Of a DNA stretch of 64,000 nt, positions 20,561-30,972 are shown piece after piece. Position 1 is the stretch's first letter; every line of letters starts with the position of its first letter. The DNA comes from Rhizobium sp. Root708. Its GTDB lineage: Bacteria; Pseudomonadota; Alphaproteobacteria; Rhizobiales; Rhizobiaceae. The stretch lies in the NCBI RefSeq assembly GCF_001429725.1, contig NZ_LMHV01000001.1, positions 416,001 through 480,000 of the forward strand, read 5' to 3'. The position numbers and the translations under genes are program-made. The notes under the pieces were generated by a model. The model was not told the DNA's origin, ran no database searches, and worked only from the letters and a program-made list of their open reading frames with translations.

Positions 20561-20995
20561 ATGAACCAGTCAGCATTGCTTCGCCCGGATTGGACTCCGG
20601 CTACCATTGCCCTGATGATCCTCGGCTTCGTGGTTTTCTGGCCTCTGGGTCTCGCCATGCTTGCCTATATCATTTTCGGGGAGCGCCTGCGCGGTTTTAA
20701 GCGCGACGCCAACAGCGCCGCGGATGGATTCTTTGCCGGCTGCCGACGTTCACATGACCGCTATCGCCCGCACTTCTCGACGGGTAACGTTGCCTTCGAC
20801 GATTGGCGCAAGGCCGAACTAGACCGTTTGGAAGAAGAGCGCCGCAAGCTTGATGAAGCGCGCGAAGAATTCGATTCCTACATGCGCGAACTGCGTCGCG
20901 CCAAGGATCAGGAAGAGTTCGATCGCTTCATGCGCAATCGCAAGAATGCGAAACGCGACGACAACGGGCCGGTAGCAGAATACCAGACCCCGTAA
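20561..20995 (+). CDS. DUF2852 family membrane protein
   Basis: The function is unknown. The 144 residues have one N-terminal membrane helix (about 12-38, IALMILGFVVFWPLGLAMLA), a linker with FFAGCRRSHDRYR, then a strongly charged region (about 85-135) rich in Glu, Arg and Lys that is likely coiled coil (LDRLEEERRKLDEAREEFD). The family is found mainly in alphaproteobacteria. ATG at 20561 (MNQSALLRPDW) was chosen because the upstream residues lie in the hairpin leader. It ends at a perfect intrinsic terminator. Confidence 0.87.
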   Translation: MNQSALLRPDWTPATIALMILGFVVFWPLGLAMLAYIIFGERLRGFKRDANSAADGFFAGCRRSHDRYRPHFSTGNVAFDDWRKAELDRLEEERRKLDEAREEFDSYMRELRRAKDQEEFDRFMRNRKNAKRDDNGPVAEYQTP

Positions 20996-21025
20996 CATCA
21001 GCACTGTTTGGCACGAAAACTTGAA

Positions 21026-21053
21026 CCGGCATCATCGATGCCGGCTTTTCTTT
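21026..21053 (+). terminator. Intrinsic terminator of the DUF2852 gene
   Basis: CCGGCATC and GATGCCGG form a perfect 8-bp stem with a 3-base loop, followed by CTTTTCTTT. Confidence 0.87.
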
Positions 21054-21082
21054 GCAAAGAATTCCCGCGAATCATATAGAAA

Positions 21083-21850
21083 ATGCCCATGTTCCCGCTC
21101 TTCGCCAAGCCACGCCGCAGTGCTCGGAAGCCCGCTCCGCCCGAGAACCGGACGCTTGATCTGGCTGGCCGCCTGATGCCGTTGACGATCAAGCAGCACG
21201 AGCGGGCAACGCGCATCACCTTGCGCATCGAACCCGGCGGTCGGGCTTTGAAGATGACGATCCCAAGCGGACTGGCACAGCGTGAGGTCAACGCATTTTT
21301 GGACCGTCACCAGGGTTGGCTGCTCACCAAGCTCGCCAAGTTCTCTACGGACACCGGCCTGACTGTGGGAGGCACCATCCTCTTTCGCGGTGTCTCGCAT
21401 CGCATTCAGCATACGGGCGGCCTTCGCGGCTTGACGGAAGCGATTGTGGTCGATGGCAAGCCTGTCCTGAAGGTCAGTGGGATGCCCGAGCATCTCGGAC
21501 GCCGCATCGCGACCTTTCTGAAAAAGGAGGCGAGGACCGACCTCGAACGGCTGGCGACGCTGCATGCGCGTTCGATCAGCACACCGATCAGGTCGATTTC
21601 CATGAAGGACACCCGCAGCCGCTGGGGATCCTGTTCGTCTGAGGGCAATCTGAGCTTTTCCTGGCGCATTGTCATGGCGCCTCCGTCTGTGGTGGATTAC
21701 CTCGCGGCCCATGAAGTAGCCCATCTCAGGGAGATGAACCACGGACCGCGCTTCTGGGCACTTTGCAAGAAACTCTGCCCTCATATGGAAGAAGCAAAGG
21801 TCTGGTTGAAGCGCCACGGCAGCCAGCTTCACGCTGTCGATTTCGACTGA
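21083..21850 (+). CDS. YgjP/SprT-like zinc metallopeptidase (DUF45)
   Basis: The 255 residues carry the zinc-peptidase motif HEVAHLREMNH with His210, Glu211, His214 and a third ligand His220, preceded by the DUF45 hallmark SRWGSCSSEGNLSFSWR (about 179-195). The N-terminal half is a beta-rich region typical of YgjP-like proteins. The physiological substrate is not known; the fold is related to SprT/WLM proteases that act on DNA-protein crosslinks. ATG at 21083 or 21089 are both possible. A probable terminator separates it from trpF. Confidence 0.9.
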   Translation: MPMFPLFAKPRRSARKPAPPENRTLDLAGRLMPLTIKQHERATRITLRIEPGGRALKMTIPSGLAQREVNAFLDRHQGWLLTKLAKFSTDTGLTVGGTILFRGVSHRIQHTGGLRGLTEAIVVDGKPVLKVSGMPEHLGRRIATFLKKEARTDLERLATLHARSISTPIRSISMKDTRSRWGSCSSEGNLSFSWRIVMAPPSVVDYLAAHEVAHLREMNHGPRFWALCKKLCPHMEEAKVWLKRHGSQLHAVDFD

Positions 21851-21869
21851 TCAAAGCCGCGCAAAATTC

Positions 21870-21907
21870 AGCGTTTGTCGCGATTTGGCTCGACTCTAAA
21901 CGCTTTT
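21870..21907 (+). terminator. Probable imperfect terminator before trpF
   Basis: AGCGTTT (21870-21876) pairs with AAACGCT (21898-21904) and GTCG with CGAC inside it, with a small bulge, followed by TTTCG. It could end the metallopeptidase transcript or act as a leader hairpin of the trp operon. Confidence 0.5.
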
Positions 21908-21924
21908 CGTGTCACTCCGCTGCC

Positions 21925-22593
21925 ATGAAACCGGATATCAAGATCTGTGGACTGAAGACGGCCGAAACGATCGATCGCGCCCTTGCGCGCGGTGCGACCC
22001 ATATCGGCTTTATCTTCTTCGAAAAGAGCCCGCGCTATGTCGAGCCCGATATCGCCGGCAAGCTTGCGGAACCGGCTCGCGGCAAAGCCAAGATCGTTGC
22101 CGTCACGGTCAATCCGAGCAACGACGATCTCGATGAGATCGTGGCGCTCTTGAAGCCCGATATTCTCCAGTTGCATGGCGACGAGAGCCCGGAGCGCGTC
22201 TTGACCATAAAGGCGGTATACGGACTGCCTGTTATGAAAGCCTTCTCCGTGCGGACGGCCGACGACCTGAAGCGCGTCGAGGCCTACATTGGCATCGCCG
22301 ATCGTTTCCTGTTCGACGCCAAGCCCCCGAAGGGATCCGATTTGCCGGGTGGCAACGGCGTCTCCTTCGATTGGAGCCTGTTGTCTTGGCTTGACGACAA
22401 TGTGGATTACATGCTTTCCGGTGGCTTGAACAAGGCCAACATTGCCGAGGCGCTCGCCATGACCAAGGCGCCCGGGATCGATGCGTCCTCCGGCGTCGAA
22501 AGTGCGCCGGGCGTCAAGGACGTGGCAATGATCAACGAGTTTTTCGATGCGGTCGAATGGGCCTGCCAGCCCGAAGCGGCCTCAGGGAGTTGA
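21925..22593 (+). CDS. trpF: Phosphoribosylanthranilate isomerase TrpF
   Basis: TrpF isomerises phosphoribosylanthranilate to the carboxyphenylamino-deoxyribulose phosphate in tryptophan synthesis. The 222 residues form a TIM barrel with the catalytic Cys in KICGLKT (residue 7-8 region), [25 protein letters not shown] with the catalytic Asp, and [11 protein letters not shown] at 21925 ([10 protein letters not shown]) is the family start. It opens the trpF-trpB-trpA-accD-folC cluster; trpC, trpD and trpE are elsewhere. Confidence 0.97.
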   Translation: MKPDIKICGLKTAETIDRALARGATHIGFIFFEKSPRYVEPDIAGKLAEPARGKAKIVAVTVNPSNDDLDEIVALLKPDILQLHGDESPERVLTIKAVYGLPVMKAFSVRTADDLKRVEAYIGIADRFLFDAKPPKGSDLPGGNGVSFDWSLLSWLDDNVDYMLSGGLNKANIAEALAMTKAPGIDASSGVESAPGVKDVAMINEFFDAVEWACQPEAASGS

Positions 22594-22595
22594 GA

Positions 22596-23816
22596 GTGAA
22601 CGAGACGCCAAAACCGAATTCCTTCCGTTCCGGCCCCGATGAAGATGGCCGTTTCGGCATTTACGGCGGCCGCTTCGTCGCCGAGACGCTGATGCCTTTG
22701 ATCCTCGACCTGCAGGACGAGTGGAACAAGGCAAAGGACGATCCGGAATTCCAGGCGGAGCTGAAGCAGCTTGGCGCCCACTATATCGGCCGGCCGAGCC
22801 CGCTCTATTTCGCGGAACGCCTGACGGCCGAACTCGGTGGCGCGAAGATTTACTTCAAGCGCGAAGAGCTGAACCACACCGGCTCGCACAAGATCAACAA
22901 CTGCATCGGCCAGATCCTGCTTGCCAAGCGCATGGGCAAGAAGCGGATCATCGCCGAGACCGGCGCCGGCCAGCATGGCGTCGCCTCCGCAACCGTCGCT
23001 GCCCGTTTCGGTTTTCCTTGTGTCGTTTACATGGGTGCAACCGACGTTGAGCGTCAGGCGCCGAACGTGTTCCGCATGAAGCTGCTTGGCGCCGAGGTGA
23101 AGCCCGTCACGGCCGGCCACGGCACGTTGAAGGACGCCATGAACGAGGCGCTGCGTGACTGGGTCACCAACGTCGATGACACCTACTATCTGATCGGCAC
23201 GGCCGCCGGCCCGCATCCTTATCCGGAAATGGTTCGTGACTTCCAGGCCGTTATCGGTACGGAAGCGCGTGAGCAGCTCCTCGAAGCCGAGGGACGCCTG
23301 CCGGATCTCGTCATCGCTGCCGTCGGTGGCGGTTCGAATGCGATCGGCATCTTCCATCCGTTCCTTGATGACGAGAGCGTCAAGATCGTCGGCGTCGAAG
23401 CCGGCGGCAAGGGCCTCAATGGCGACGAGCATTGTGCTTCGATCACCGCGGGCTCGCCCGGCGTGCTGCATGGCAACCGCACCTACCTGCTGCAGGACGG
23501 TGACGGCCAGATCAAGGAAGGGCACTCGATTTCGGCTGGTCTCGACTACCCCGGCATCGGCCCCGAGCATTCCTATCTGAACGACATCGGCCGCGTCGAA
23601 TACGTACCGATCATGGACCACGAGGCGCTTGAAGCCTTCCAGACGCTTACTCGCCTCGAAGGCATCATTCCGGCGCTGGAGCCCTCGCACGCACTCGCTG
23701 AAGTCATCAAGCGCGCCCCGAAGATGGGCAAGGACGAGATCATCCTGATGAACCTCTCCGGCCGCGGCGACAAGGACATCTTCACGGTGGCCAAGCTTTT
23801 GGGAATGGGTGAGTAA
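22596..23816 (+). CDS. trpB: Tryptophan synthase beta chain
   Basis: TrpB condenses indole and serine to tryptophan with pyridoxal phosphate. The 406 residues show HTGSHKINN with the PLP-binding Lys, [10 protein letters not shown], and the phosphate-binding GGGSNA. The start is GTG at 22596, two bases after the trpF stop, with ribosome site AGGGAG at 22584-22589. The first residues ([15 protein letters not shown]) match rhizobial TrpB. Confidence 0.98.
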   Translation: MNETPKPNSFRSGPDEDGRFGIYGGRFVAETLMPLILDLQDEWNKAKDDPEFQAELKQLGAHYIGRPSPLYFAERLTAELGGAKIYFKREELNHTGSHKINNCIGQILLAKRMGKKRIIAETGAGQHGVASATVAARFGFPCVVYMGATDVERQAPNVFRMKLLGAEVKPVTAGHGTLKDAMNEALRDWVTNVDDTYYLIGTAAGPHPYPEMVRDFQAVIGTEAREQLLEAEGRLPDLVIAAVGGGSNAIGIFHPFLDDESVKIVGVEAGGKGLNGDEHCASITAGSPGVLHGNRTYLLQDGDGQIKEGHSISAGLDYPGIGPEHSYLNDIGRVEYVPIMDHEALEAFQTLTRLEGIIPALEPSHALAEVIKRAPKMGKDEIILMNLSGRGDKDIFTVAKLLGMGE

Positions 23817-23819
23817 GTC

Positions 23820-24659
23820 ATGACCGCACGTATGGACAAACGCTTCGCCGACTTGAAGGCGGAAGGCCGGCCGGCACTCGTCACCTATTTCATGGGCGGC
23901 GATCCGGACTACGAAACCTCGCTTGGTATCATGAAGGCTCTGCCCGAGGCGGGTTCTGATGTCATCGAGCTCGGCATGCCCTTCTCTGATCCGATGGCCG
24001 ACGGCCCTACGATTCAGCTCGCCGGACAGCGCGCGCTGAAGGCTGGCCAGACCCTGAAGAAGACGCTGCAGCTCGCAGCCGATTTCCGCAAGACCGACGA
24101 CGCCACGCCGATCGTGCTGATGGGCTACTACAATCCGATCTATGTCCATGGCGTCGAGGCGTTCCTCGATGACGCTATTGCTGCCGGCATCGACGGGCTG
24201 ATCGTCGTCGACCTTCCGCCCGAAATGGACGACGAGCTCTGCATTCCGGCGCTGCGCAAGGGCATCAACTTCATTCGCCTGGCAACGCCCACCACCGACA
24301 ACAAGCGTCTGCCGACTGTTTTGAAGAACACCTCCGGCTTCGTCTATTACGTTTCTATGAACGGCATCACCGGTTCGGCGCTGCCGGATACATCGCTGGT
24401 GGCGGGCGCAGTAGAGCGGATAAAGCAGCATACCGATCTGCCGGTCTGCGTCGGCTTCGGCGTCAAGACCGCCGACCATGCGAAGGTCATCGGCAGCTCG
24501 GCCGATGGCGTCGTTGTCGGCACCGCAATTGTCAATCAGGTGGCAACGAGCCTCACCAAGGATGGGAAGGCAACCGCCGATACCGTTCAGGCCGTCGCCA
24601 CGCTTGTTCGTGGACTGTCAACGGGTACACGTTCGGCGCGCCTTGTTGCTGCCGAATAG
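23820..24659 (+). CDS. trpA: Tryptophan synthase alpha chain
   Basis: TrpA cleaves indole-glycerol phosphate to indole, which is channelled to TrpB. The 279-residue TIM barrel has the catalytic Glu in [15 protein letters not shown], the catalytic Asp in [12 protein letters not shown], and the phosphate site with [11 protein letters not shown]. It starts three bases after the trpB stop codon, so the subunits are made together. Confidence 0.98.
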   Translation: MTARMDKRFADLKAEGRPALVTYFMGGDPDYETSLGIMKALPEAGSDVIELGMPFSDPMADGPTIQLAGQRALKAGQTLKKTLQLAADFRKTDDATPIVLMGYYNPIYVHGVEAFLDDAIAAGIDGLIVVDLPPEMDDELCIPALRKGINFIRLATPTTDNKRLPTVLKNTSGFVYYVSMNGITGSALPDTSLVAGAVERIKQHTDLPVCVGFGVKTADHAKVIGSSADGVVVGTAIVNQVATSLTKDGKATADTVQAVATLVRGLSTGTRSARLVAAE

Positions 24660-24698
24660 TTTCCCCACATTGGCAAGAGTCAATCAGGAGTTTTCGAC

Positions 24699-25601
24699 TT
24701 GAACTGGATCACCAACTACGTCCGCCCCCGCATCAATTCCATGCTGGGCCGCCGCGAAGTACCGGAGAACCTCTGGATCAAGTGCCCGGAAACGGGTGAA
24801 ATGGTCTTCCATAAGGATCTGGAGAACAACAAGTGGGTTATCCCGGCCTCCGGCTATCACATGAAGATGCCGGCGAAGGCTCGCCTTGCCGATCTTTTCG
24901 ATGACGGCGCCTATGAAGCGCTCGTCCAGCCGAAGGTCGCGCAGGATCCACTGAAGTTCCGCGATTCCAAAAAGTACGCGGATCGCCTGAAGGACAGCCG
25001 CATCAAGACCGAGCAGGAAGACACGATCGTTGCCGGCGTCGGCAAGGTTCGCGGTCTGAAGCTCGTTGCCGTTGTTCACGAGTTCAACTTCATGGGCGGT
25101 TCGCTCGGCATCGCTGCCGGCGAGGCAATTGTGAAGGCTTTCGAGCGCGCCATCGCTGAAAAATGCCCGCTGGTCATGTTCCCGGCATCGGGCGGCGCTC
25201 GCATGCAGGAAGGCATCCTGTCGCTTATGCAGCTGCCGCGCACGACCGTTGCCGTCGACATGCTGAAGGAAGCGGGCTTGCCCTACATCGTCGTTCTGAC
25301 AAACCCGACGACAGGTGGCGTCACGGCATCCTACGCGATGCTCGGCGATCTGCATCTGGCAGAGCCTGGCGCGGAAATCTGCTTCGCCGGCAAGCGCGTC
25401 ATCGAACAGACGATCCGCGAAAAGCTGCCGGAAGGCTTCCAGACGTCGGAATACCTGCTGGAACACGGCATGGTCGATATGGTGATCAAGCGCCATGATA
25501 TTCCGGATACGCTAGCACGTGTCCTGAAAATCCTGACCAAGAAGCCTGCGGCAAACCTCAACAAGGAAAGCGGGACGCTCGCGATAGCCGCGAGCGCCTG
25601 A
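24699..25601 (+). CDS. accD: Acetyl-CoA carboxylase carboxyltransferase subunit beta
   Basis: AccD with AccA transfers the carboxyl group to acetyl-CoA, giving malonyl-CoA for fatty acid synthesis. The 300 residues show a crotonase-type core with [23 protein letters not shown] and [12 protein letters not shown]. The start is TTG at 24699 ([15 protein letters not shown]) with ribosome site AGGAG nearby. The N-terminal zinc ribbon is degenerate: only Cys29 remains, and the other three positions are Thr32, Ile48 and Ser51. The trp-accD-folC order is conserved in rhizobia. Confidence 0.96.
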   Translation: MNWITNYVRPRINSMLGRREVPENLWIKCPETGEMVFHKDLENNKWVIPASGYHMKMPAKARLADLFDDGAYEALVQPKVAQDPLKFRDSKKYADRLKDSRIKTEQEDTIVAGVGKVRGLKLVAVVHEFNFMGGSLGIAAGEAIVKAFERAIAEKCPLVMFPASGGARMQEGILSLMQLPRTTVAVDMLKEAGLPYIVVLTNPTTGGVTASYAMLGDLHLAEPGAEICFAGKRVIEQTIREKLPEGFQTSEYLLEHGMVDMVIKRHDIPDTLARVLKILTKKPAANLNKESGTLAIAASA

Positions 25602-25622
25602 TCCAACTGGGCAGGTCGCGCG

Positions 25623-26975
25623 ATGATACCAAGGGGCCAAGCCGTAGTGAGCGAAGCAGCGCAGGAAATCGACAAGCTCTTGGGACTGCATCCCAAGGGC
25701 TTTGATCTGTCCCTGGATCGCATCACCCGTCTGCTTTCGGTTCTCGGTGATCCGCAGAAGAAGCTGCCACCCGTCATTCATGTTGCGGGCACCAACGGCA
25801 AAGGTTCGGTAACCGCCTTTTGCCGTGCCTTGCTGGAAGCTGGCGGCTACAGCGCCCATGTCCATACCTCTCCCCATCTCGTAAACTGGCACGAGCGCTA
25901 TAGGATCGGCGTCGAAGGTGGTCGCGGGCACCTGGTTGATGATGCCGTGTTCGCGGAGGCCGTCCGACGTGTTGCTGCCGCCAATGATGGTCAGAGGATC
26001 ACTGTTTTCGAGATCCTGACGGCCGTCACCTTTATTCTGTTTTCTGAACATCCGGCCGATGCCGCCATTATCGAGGTTGGCCTCGGCGGCCGTTTCGATG
26101 CAACGAACGTCATCTCCGATCCCGCTGTCTCCGTCATTATGCCGATCTCGCTCGACCACCAGCCCTACCTCGGCGATCGTGTCGAACTGATCGCGGCGGA
26201 GAAGGCAGGCATCATGAAGCGCGGCCATCCCGTCGTCATCGGCAAACAGGAATATGACGCCGCGCTCGACGTGCTGATGTCGACCGCCGAACGGCTTAAC
26301 TGCCCTACCGCCGCGTTCGGCCAGGATTACATGGCGCATGAGGAATACGGACGCCTCGTCTATCAGGACGAGTTCGGTCTGGCCGACCTGCCATTGCCGC
26401 GCCTTCCCGGCCGGCACCAGTATGCCAATGCCGCCGCTGCGATCCGCGCCGTCAAGGCGGCCGGCTTCACAGTCACCGAGACGATGATGGAAAAGGCGCT
26501 GCTGTCGGTCGAGTGGCCCGGTCGCCTTCAGCGACTGAGCGACGGCAACCTGATGGCCAGCGCTCCGGCAAAAGCGGAAATCTGGGTGGATGGCGGCCAC
26601 AATCCAGGCGCCGGCGAGGTTATCGCTGAAGCGATGGCGAATTTCGAGGAGAAGCAGTCACGGCCGCTCTTCCTGATCATCGGGATGATCAACACCAAGG
26701 ATCCTGTCGGCTATTTCAAAGCTTTCAAGGGGTTGGCCGAGAAGGTCTATTGCGTGCCGATCCGCGGCAGCGATGCGATGATCGATCCGGTTATTCTCGC
26801 GAATGCCGCCTATGATGCCGGCCTCGTCGCGGAACCGATGTCGACTGTCAGCGACGCGCTGGAAGCAATCAAGGAAAGTGCCTTCGAGCAGTCCCATCCG
26901 CCGCGCATCCTGATCGGCGGCTCTCTCTATCTTGTCGGCGATGTGCTTGCCGACAACGGCACACCCCCAAAATGA
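25623..26975 (+). CDS. folC: Bifunctional folylpolyglutamate synthase / dihydrofolate synthase
   Basis: FolC adds glutamate to dihydropteroate and extends the polyglutamate tail of folates. The 450 residues show the ATP loop HVAGTNGKGSVTAFCR, HTSPHLVNWHER, the magnesium-binding EVGLGGRFDATN, SLDHQPYLGD and the C-terminal DGGHNPGAGE. ATG at 25623 is given; GTG at 25647, preceded by AAGGGG, is an alternative that would shorten it by eight residues. It closes the trp-accD cluster and ends at a terminator. Confidence 0.95.
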   Translation: MIPRGQAVVSEAAQEIDKLLGLHPKGFDLSLDRITRLLSVLGDPQKKLPPVIHVAGTNGKGSVTAFCRALLEAGGYSAHVHTSPHLVNWHERYRIGVEGGRGHLVDDAVFAEAVRRVAAANDGQRITVFEILTAVTFILFSEHPADAAIIEVGLGGRFDATNVISDPAVSVIMPISLDHQPYLGDRVELIAAEKAGIMKRGHPVVIGKQEYDAALDVLMSTAERLNCPTAAFGQDYMAHEEYGRLVYQDEFGLADLPLPRLPGRHQYANAAAAIRAVKAAGFTVTETMMEKALLSVEWPGRLQRLSDGNLMASAPAKAEIWVDGGHNPGAGEVIAEAMANFEEKQSRPLFLIIGMINTKDPVGYFKAFKGLAEKVYCVPIRGSDAMIDPVILANAAYDAGLVAEPMSTVSDALEAIKESAFEQSHPPRILIGGSLYLVGDVLADNGTPPK

Positions 26976-26978
26976 AAA

Positions 26979-27008
26979 AAGCCCGGTCAAATGCCGGGCT
27001 TCTTCTTA
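26979..27008. terminator. Bidirectional terminator between folC and trxA
   Basis: AAGCCCGG (26979-26986) pairs with CCGGGCTT (26994-27001) across a 7-base loop. Six A precede and a TTCTTCTT stretch follows, so it can serve both converging genes. Confidence 0.86.
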
Positions 27009-27026
27009 TCTGCTTATAGGCAGTGT

Positions 27027-27347
27027 CTAAGCGGCGCTCGAGATCCAGCTCGAAAGAGCGGTCTTCGGGGCAGCGCCAACCTTGATGTCGGCAACTTCGC
27101 CGGCCTTGAACATGGCGAGCGTCGGAATGGAGCGGACGCCGAACTGGGCGGCCAGTTCCGGGTTCTCGTCGATGTTGAGCTTGGCGACCTTCACCTTGCC
27201 CTGAAACTCGATGGCGAGTTCCTCAAGGCTGGGGGCGATCATCTTGCACGGGCCGCACCATTCAGCCCAGAAATCGACGACGACGGGTTCTGCGGATTCC
27301 AGAACTTCCGACTGGAAGTTGTTGATATCGACTTTTACGGTAGCCAT
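27027..27347 (-). CDS. trxA: Thioredoxin
   Basis: Thioredoxin reduces protein disulphides in the cytosol. The 106 residues carry the active site WCGPC (Cys31, Cys34), the cis-Pro region SIPTLAMFK, and the standard single-domain length. A GGAG ribosome site lies just upstream of the start MATVKVD. It is 73 bases downstream of addA and may be partly co-transcribed with it. Confidence 0.97.
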   Translation of the reverse strand: MATVKVDINNFQSEVLESAEPVVVDFWAEWCGPCKMIAPSLEELAIEFQGKVKVAKLNIDENPELAAQFGVRSIPTLAMFKAGEVADIKVGAAPKTALSSWISSAA

Positions 27348-27420
27348 AGGCTGCTCCTTTACGGATTTCCTGTTGAACCACATGTGAGCGTGCGGCGCGG
27401 GAATTTCAATGCCCGGTATT

Positions 27421-30400
27421 TCACTTTGTCTCGAGTTGCGCAAGCGCGGACGCCAGGGCATCCGTCGTCAGCGTGTGAACGGAGCCGTTTTCGGTGTAGA
27501 CCAGCACGCAATCAACGCGCTTGCCGGGATAAAGTGGCGCCAGAATCTCACGATAAATGGCGAGCTGCGCCTTGTGGGCGAAGGGGATCACTTCTGCTGT
27601 TTGCGGCGGGACGCGGTTTGTCTTGTAGTCGAGCACGACAACGCGATCCTCGAAGACTGCCATTCTATCGACGCGGCCCGAGACCGCAAAGTCACGCCCT
27701 CTCAGGGATAGCGTTCCCATGATCGACACTTCGGGCTGGGCGTGGCCGGTGAACACGCCTTGCAGCGACGGTTCTTCCAGCAGTCTCAAGACGGATCGGA
27801 TCAGGCTTTCACGCTCGTCCGCCGACCAGCGCCGTGCCGAGCGCTCCAGATAGCGTTGCGCAGCGGCAAGGCGATCCGCCGGTGCGAAGTCCGGTAGCGT
27901 TTGCAGCATGCGGTGCAGGAGGCGGCCCTTCAGCAGAGAGCGGTCGGATTTCGCTTTGTCGCCGAACAGCGGGGATGTCACCAGCAGATCGTCCGCCTGC
28001 TCATCGATGACCGTACCCGCGCCGGAAGGACTGAGAGGTCGCGGCAGTTGTCTCTGCGGTGGCAATGGCCGGCTGAGGTTTTCAGGCAGTCTATCGTGAG
28101 TTTGAGCCAGCTCCGGCGGCGCGGCGCGCTCGAAACTCTTGCCGATGTGCGGCACCCGCCACTCGATCCCCGACCACGTTCCGTCAGGGCCGGAGAAGGT
28201 TGCCGGTGACACATGGGGGTGGCTGTCCGTCATCGCGGCCGAAATCATCGCATGCCAGGTATCGCTGTTCGGTCGGACGCCGCGATAGCCGCACACGATC
28301 AACCTGTCAGCGGCTCGGGTCATCGCCACGTAAAGCAGCCTGCGATATTCTTCCTCGGCCAGTAACTGAATGCGGCTCGCATCAGCCTGTGTCAGCGAGT
28401 TGCTGAGATCCCCGAGCGGCACCCATGCCGGCATCGGCGGCTCGTCGCCCGGCTGCTCCAGCAGCCGCAGCTTCGGCATATGGCTATGCGTAAAGGCTTT
28501 CGAGCCGCCATCGACGAGGAAGACGATCGGCGCTTCTAGACCCTTCGAGGCGTGGACGGTCATGATCCGCACTTCGTTGCGGCCCTTGTCCTGCTCTCGT
28601 TTGACCTCCGGGGCCTCCAGTTCGAGTGTGGAAATGAAGGATTGCAGGCCGGGAAGGCCGGAGTTCTCGTGATCGAGCGCGAATGTCAGGAACTCATCGA
28701 GAATATCGCTGACCTCGGTGCCCAGGCGGGCAAGAAATTGTCGGCGTCCACCATGGCTTCCCAATACATGGGCGTAGAAGTCATGGACGGATAGGCTTTT
28801 CGAATCATTCAGGAACAGCTTCAGCTTTCCTACCGCGACCTGCAGTCGCTCGTTTCCATCATCCGCAAATTTCCGCAGATGTGTCCAAACGCTCTCATCG
28901 TCCGGACGGAGCGCAGCGACTGCAAAGATGTCGTCTTCGCTGAGATCGAGCAGAGGGCTTTTCATCAGTGCCGCCAGCGACAGGTCGTCCTGCGGCAGAA
29001 GCAGGAACCGGCCGAGCGCGACGAGGTCCTGAATGGCGATGTGGCTTGTCAACCTCAAGCGGTCGGCGCCCGCAACCGGAATGTGGTCGCGACGCTTCAA
29101 GGCGCGGGTCAGGGCATTGACAAAGGAATCGCGTTTTCGCACCAGGACGAGGATGTCTCCGGCCTCGATCAGGCGCTCCTTGCCCTTCTCGATGATGGTT
29201 TCCTTGCCGACCAGATTGCCGATCGTATGCGCCATCCTGCGAGCGAGAACCGCTGCCGGTGCGCTCTCGGGCGTCGCGTCGAAGGGCGCGGTCCAATCCT
29301 CGTCCTTGATGGTCACTTCAGGAGCGATCATCTCCCAAAGATCGACGGCGCCGGGGTGACCGATACGGTTGGAACGGTGAACCACCGGGTCGCTGGAAGC
29401 GCTCAGTCCGCGAGCGTTGCCCTCAGGTGTAAAGATATGGTCGACGGCTGCCAGGACATCGGCGGTGGAGCGGAAAGATAGAGGCAGGCGCACCGTCGAA
29501 AAAGCAAGCCCGCTCTGGGTCACGCGGTGGCGGGTCCGACGGCTCTCTTCGGAGAACTGCTCGGGTCGCGCGCCTTGAAACGAGTAGATCGACTGCTTCT
29601 CGTCGCCAACGGCAAAAAGCGTGCGCACAACGCTTCGGGCGCTCTCTCCCGAAAAGAAGTCTTCGGCCAGCGACTGAATGACACTCCACTGGATCGGGCT
29701 GGTGTCCTGCGCTTCATCGACAAGAATATGATCGATGCCCTGGTCTAGCTTGTAGTGGATCCAAGGGCCGACATCGCTTTTGTTGAGCAGATCAGCCGTA
29801 CGGGTAATCAGGTCCTCGAAATCGAGCTGGCTTCGTTGCTTCTTGAGATCGTCGTAGTCGCGATTGAGCCTGTCAGCGAGGATCAACGCTGCCCGCGTCG
29901 CATCATGCATCCGAATGATCTTCAAGCGGTCGCGGCGAGACAGAATGTGCGATCGTGCCGCCGCAACGGCATCTGCCAGTGCCGGCGCTTCGCTCAGCAT
30001 AGCCTTTACGAAGAATTGCGAATCCGCCTTCGCCTCGCCCTTGACGGTCAGGAACGTCTTTTCGAGAAGACCGATACGGCGTTTCGGGTCTCGTTCCCTG
30101 CCGGCAGCCCGCAGGCTCGCGGCAACGTCTTGAGCCTTGGCGCCGCCTTTCTCATCCGCCAGATCGAGATAGCGGTCGAGCACGGCTCCGGAAAACACCG
30201 GCAGCGGCCAATAGCTTGCGACGATTGCTGCCTCTGTCTCATCAGGAAGAAGTCCCAACCGGTCACGAAGAACAACATCAAGGCCACCGGCGCGCTCCGC
30301 TGCGAGCGTGAATCTGCGGATCGCGTTGCGGTTTGCAACGATCTCGCTCAGCAGGTTTTCCAACCCGCTTTCGTCGCCGAGATTGAGAACATAGGTGAAG

Positions 30401-30972
30401 GCTTCGGCCAACGTGGCATCATCTTCAGGCGTCGTCGCCGTCAGGAGCGAACGCCGCGCATCGGCAAGCAGAGTGACGGCAGCGCGGTCGTCGAGAACCG
30501 AAAAGTGACCCGCGACGTTGGCTTCAAGCGGAAACTGATGCAGCAGGGATTCGCAGAAGGCGTGGATCGTCTGGATCTTCAGGCCACCCGGTGTTTCCAG
30601 CGCTCTTGCGAACAGCCGACGCGCCTCGGCAAGCTTCAGCCGATCAGGTCGCTTGCCTTCGACCTGGCCGATCCGCTGGCTCAGATCGTCGTCTGAGAGG
30701 ACGGCCCATTCCGCCAGCCGGTCGAAGACGCGGTTGGACATTTCGGAAGCCGCAGCCTTGGTATAGGTCAGGCAGAGAATGGCCGACGGGCGGGCTCCGG
30801 CAAGCAGCAGGCGAATGACCCGTTGCGTCAGGACATGCGTCTTGCCGGATCCGGCGTTGGCCGAAACCCACGCGGAGCGCTGCGGGTCCGAAGCAACCGA
30901 CTGCTGGATTGTCGTCCAGCTTGTCCATACAACAGGATCGTCACCCTCCGGCAGCGTCGTTTCATCACTCAT
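27421..30972 (-). CDS. addA: Double-strand break repair helicase/nuclease AddA
   Basis: AddA is the helicase-nuclease subunit of AddAB, which resects double-strand breaks before RecA loading. The 1183 residues show the SF1 motifs: Walker [13 protein letters not shown] (about 37-48), [31 protein letters not shown], and a C-terminal RecB-type nuclease with SGRVDRM and [12 protein letters not shown] at 30972 ([10 protein letters not shown]) overlaps the addB stop by 8 bases. The alphaproteobacterial AddA type is recognised by length and partner. Confidence 0.96.
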   Translation of the reverse strand: MSDETTLPEGDDPVVWTSWTTIQQSVASDPQRSAWVSANAGSGKTHVLTQRVIRLLLAGARPSAILCLTYTKAAASEMSNRVFDRLAEWAVLSDDDLSQRIGQVEGKRPDRLKLAEARRLFARALETPGGLKIQTIHAFCESLLHQFPLEANVAGHFSVLDDRAAVTLLADARRSLLTATTPEDDATLAEAFTYVLNLGDESGLENLLSEIVANRNAIRRFTLAAERAGGLDVVLRDRLGLLPDETEAAIVASYWPLPVFSGAVLDRYLDLADEKGGAKAQDVAASLRAAGRERDPKRRIGLLEKTFLTVKGEAKADSQFFVKAMLSEAPALADAVAAARSHILSRRDRLKIIRMHDATRAALILADRLNRDYDDLKKQRSQLDFEDLITRTADLLNKSDVGPWIHYKLDQGIDHILVDEAQDTSPIQWSVIQSLAEDFFSGESARSVVRTLFAVGDEKQSIYSFQGARPEQFSEESRRTRHRVTQSGLAFSTVRLPLSFRSTADVLAAVDHIFTPEGNARGLSASSDPVVHRSNRIGHPGAVDLWEMIAPEVTIKDEDWTAPFDATPESAPAAVLARRMAHTIGNLVGKETIIEKGKERLIEAGDILVLVRKRDSFVNALTRALKRRDHIPVAGADRLRLTSHIAIQDLVALGRFLLLPQDDLSLAALMKSPLLDLSEDDIFAVAALRPDDESVWTHLRKFADDGNERLQVAVGKLKLFLNDSKSLSVHDFYAHVLGSHGGRRQFLARLGTEVSDILDEFLTFALDHENSGLPGLQSFISTLELEAPEVKREQDKGRNEVRIMTVHASKGLEAPIVFLVDGGSKAFTHSHMPKLRLLEQPGDEPPMPAWVPLGDLSNSLTQADASRIQLLAEEEYRRLLYVAMTRAADRLIVCGYRGVRPNSDTWHAMISAAMTDSHPHVSPATFSGPDGTWSGIEWRVPHIGKSFERAAPPELAQTHDRLPENLSRPLPPQRQLPRPLSPSGAGTVIDEQADDLLVTSPLFGDKAKSDRSLLKGRLLHRMLQTLPDFAPADRLAAAQRYLERSARRWSADERESLIRSVLRLLEEPSLQGVFTGHAQPEVSIMGTLSLRGRDFAVSGRVDRMAVFEDRVVVLDYKTNRVPPQTAEVIPFAHKAQLAIYREILAPLYPGKRVDCVLVYTENGSVHTLTTDALASALAQLETK

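Noticed and set aside
22407..24479. A 690-codon minus-strand open frame opposite trpF, trpB and trpA
   Set aside because: It is the antisense shadow of three firmly identified trp genes, with no domain or ribosome site of its own.
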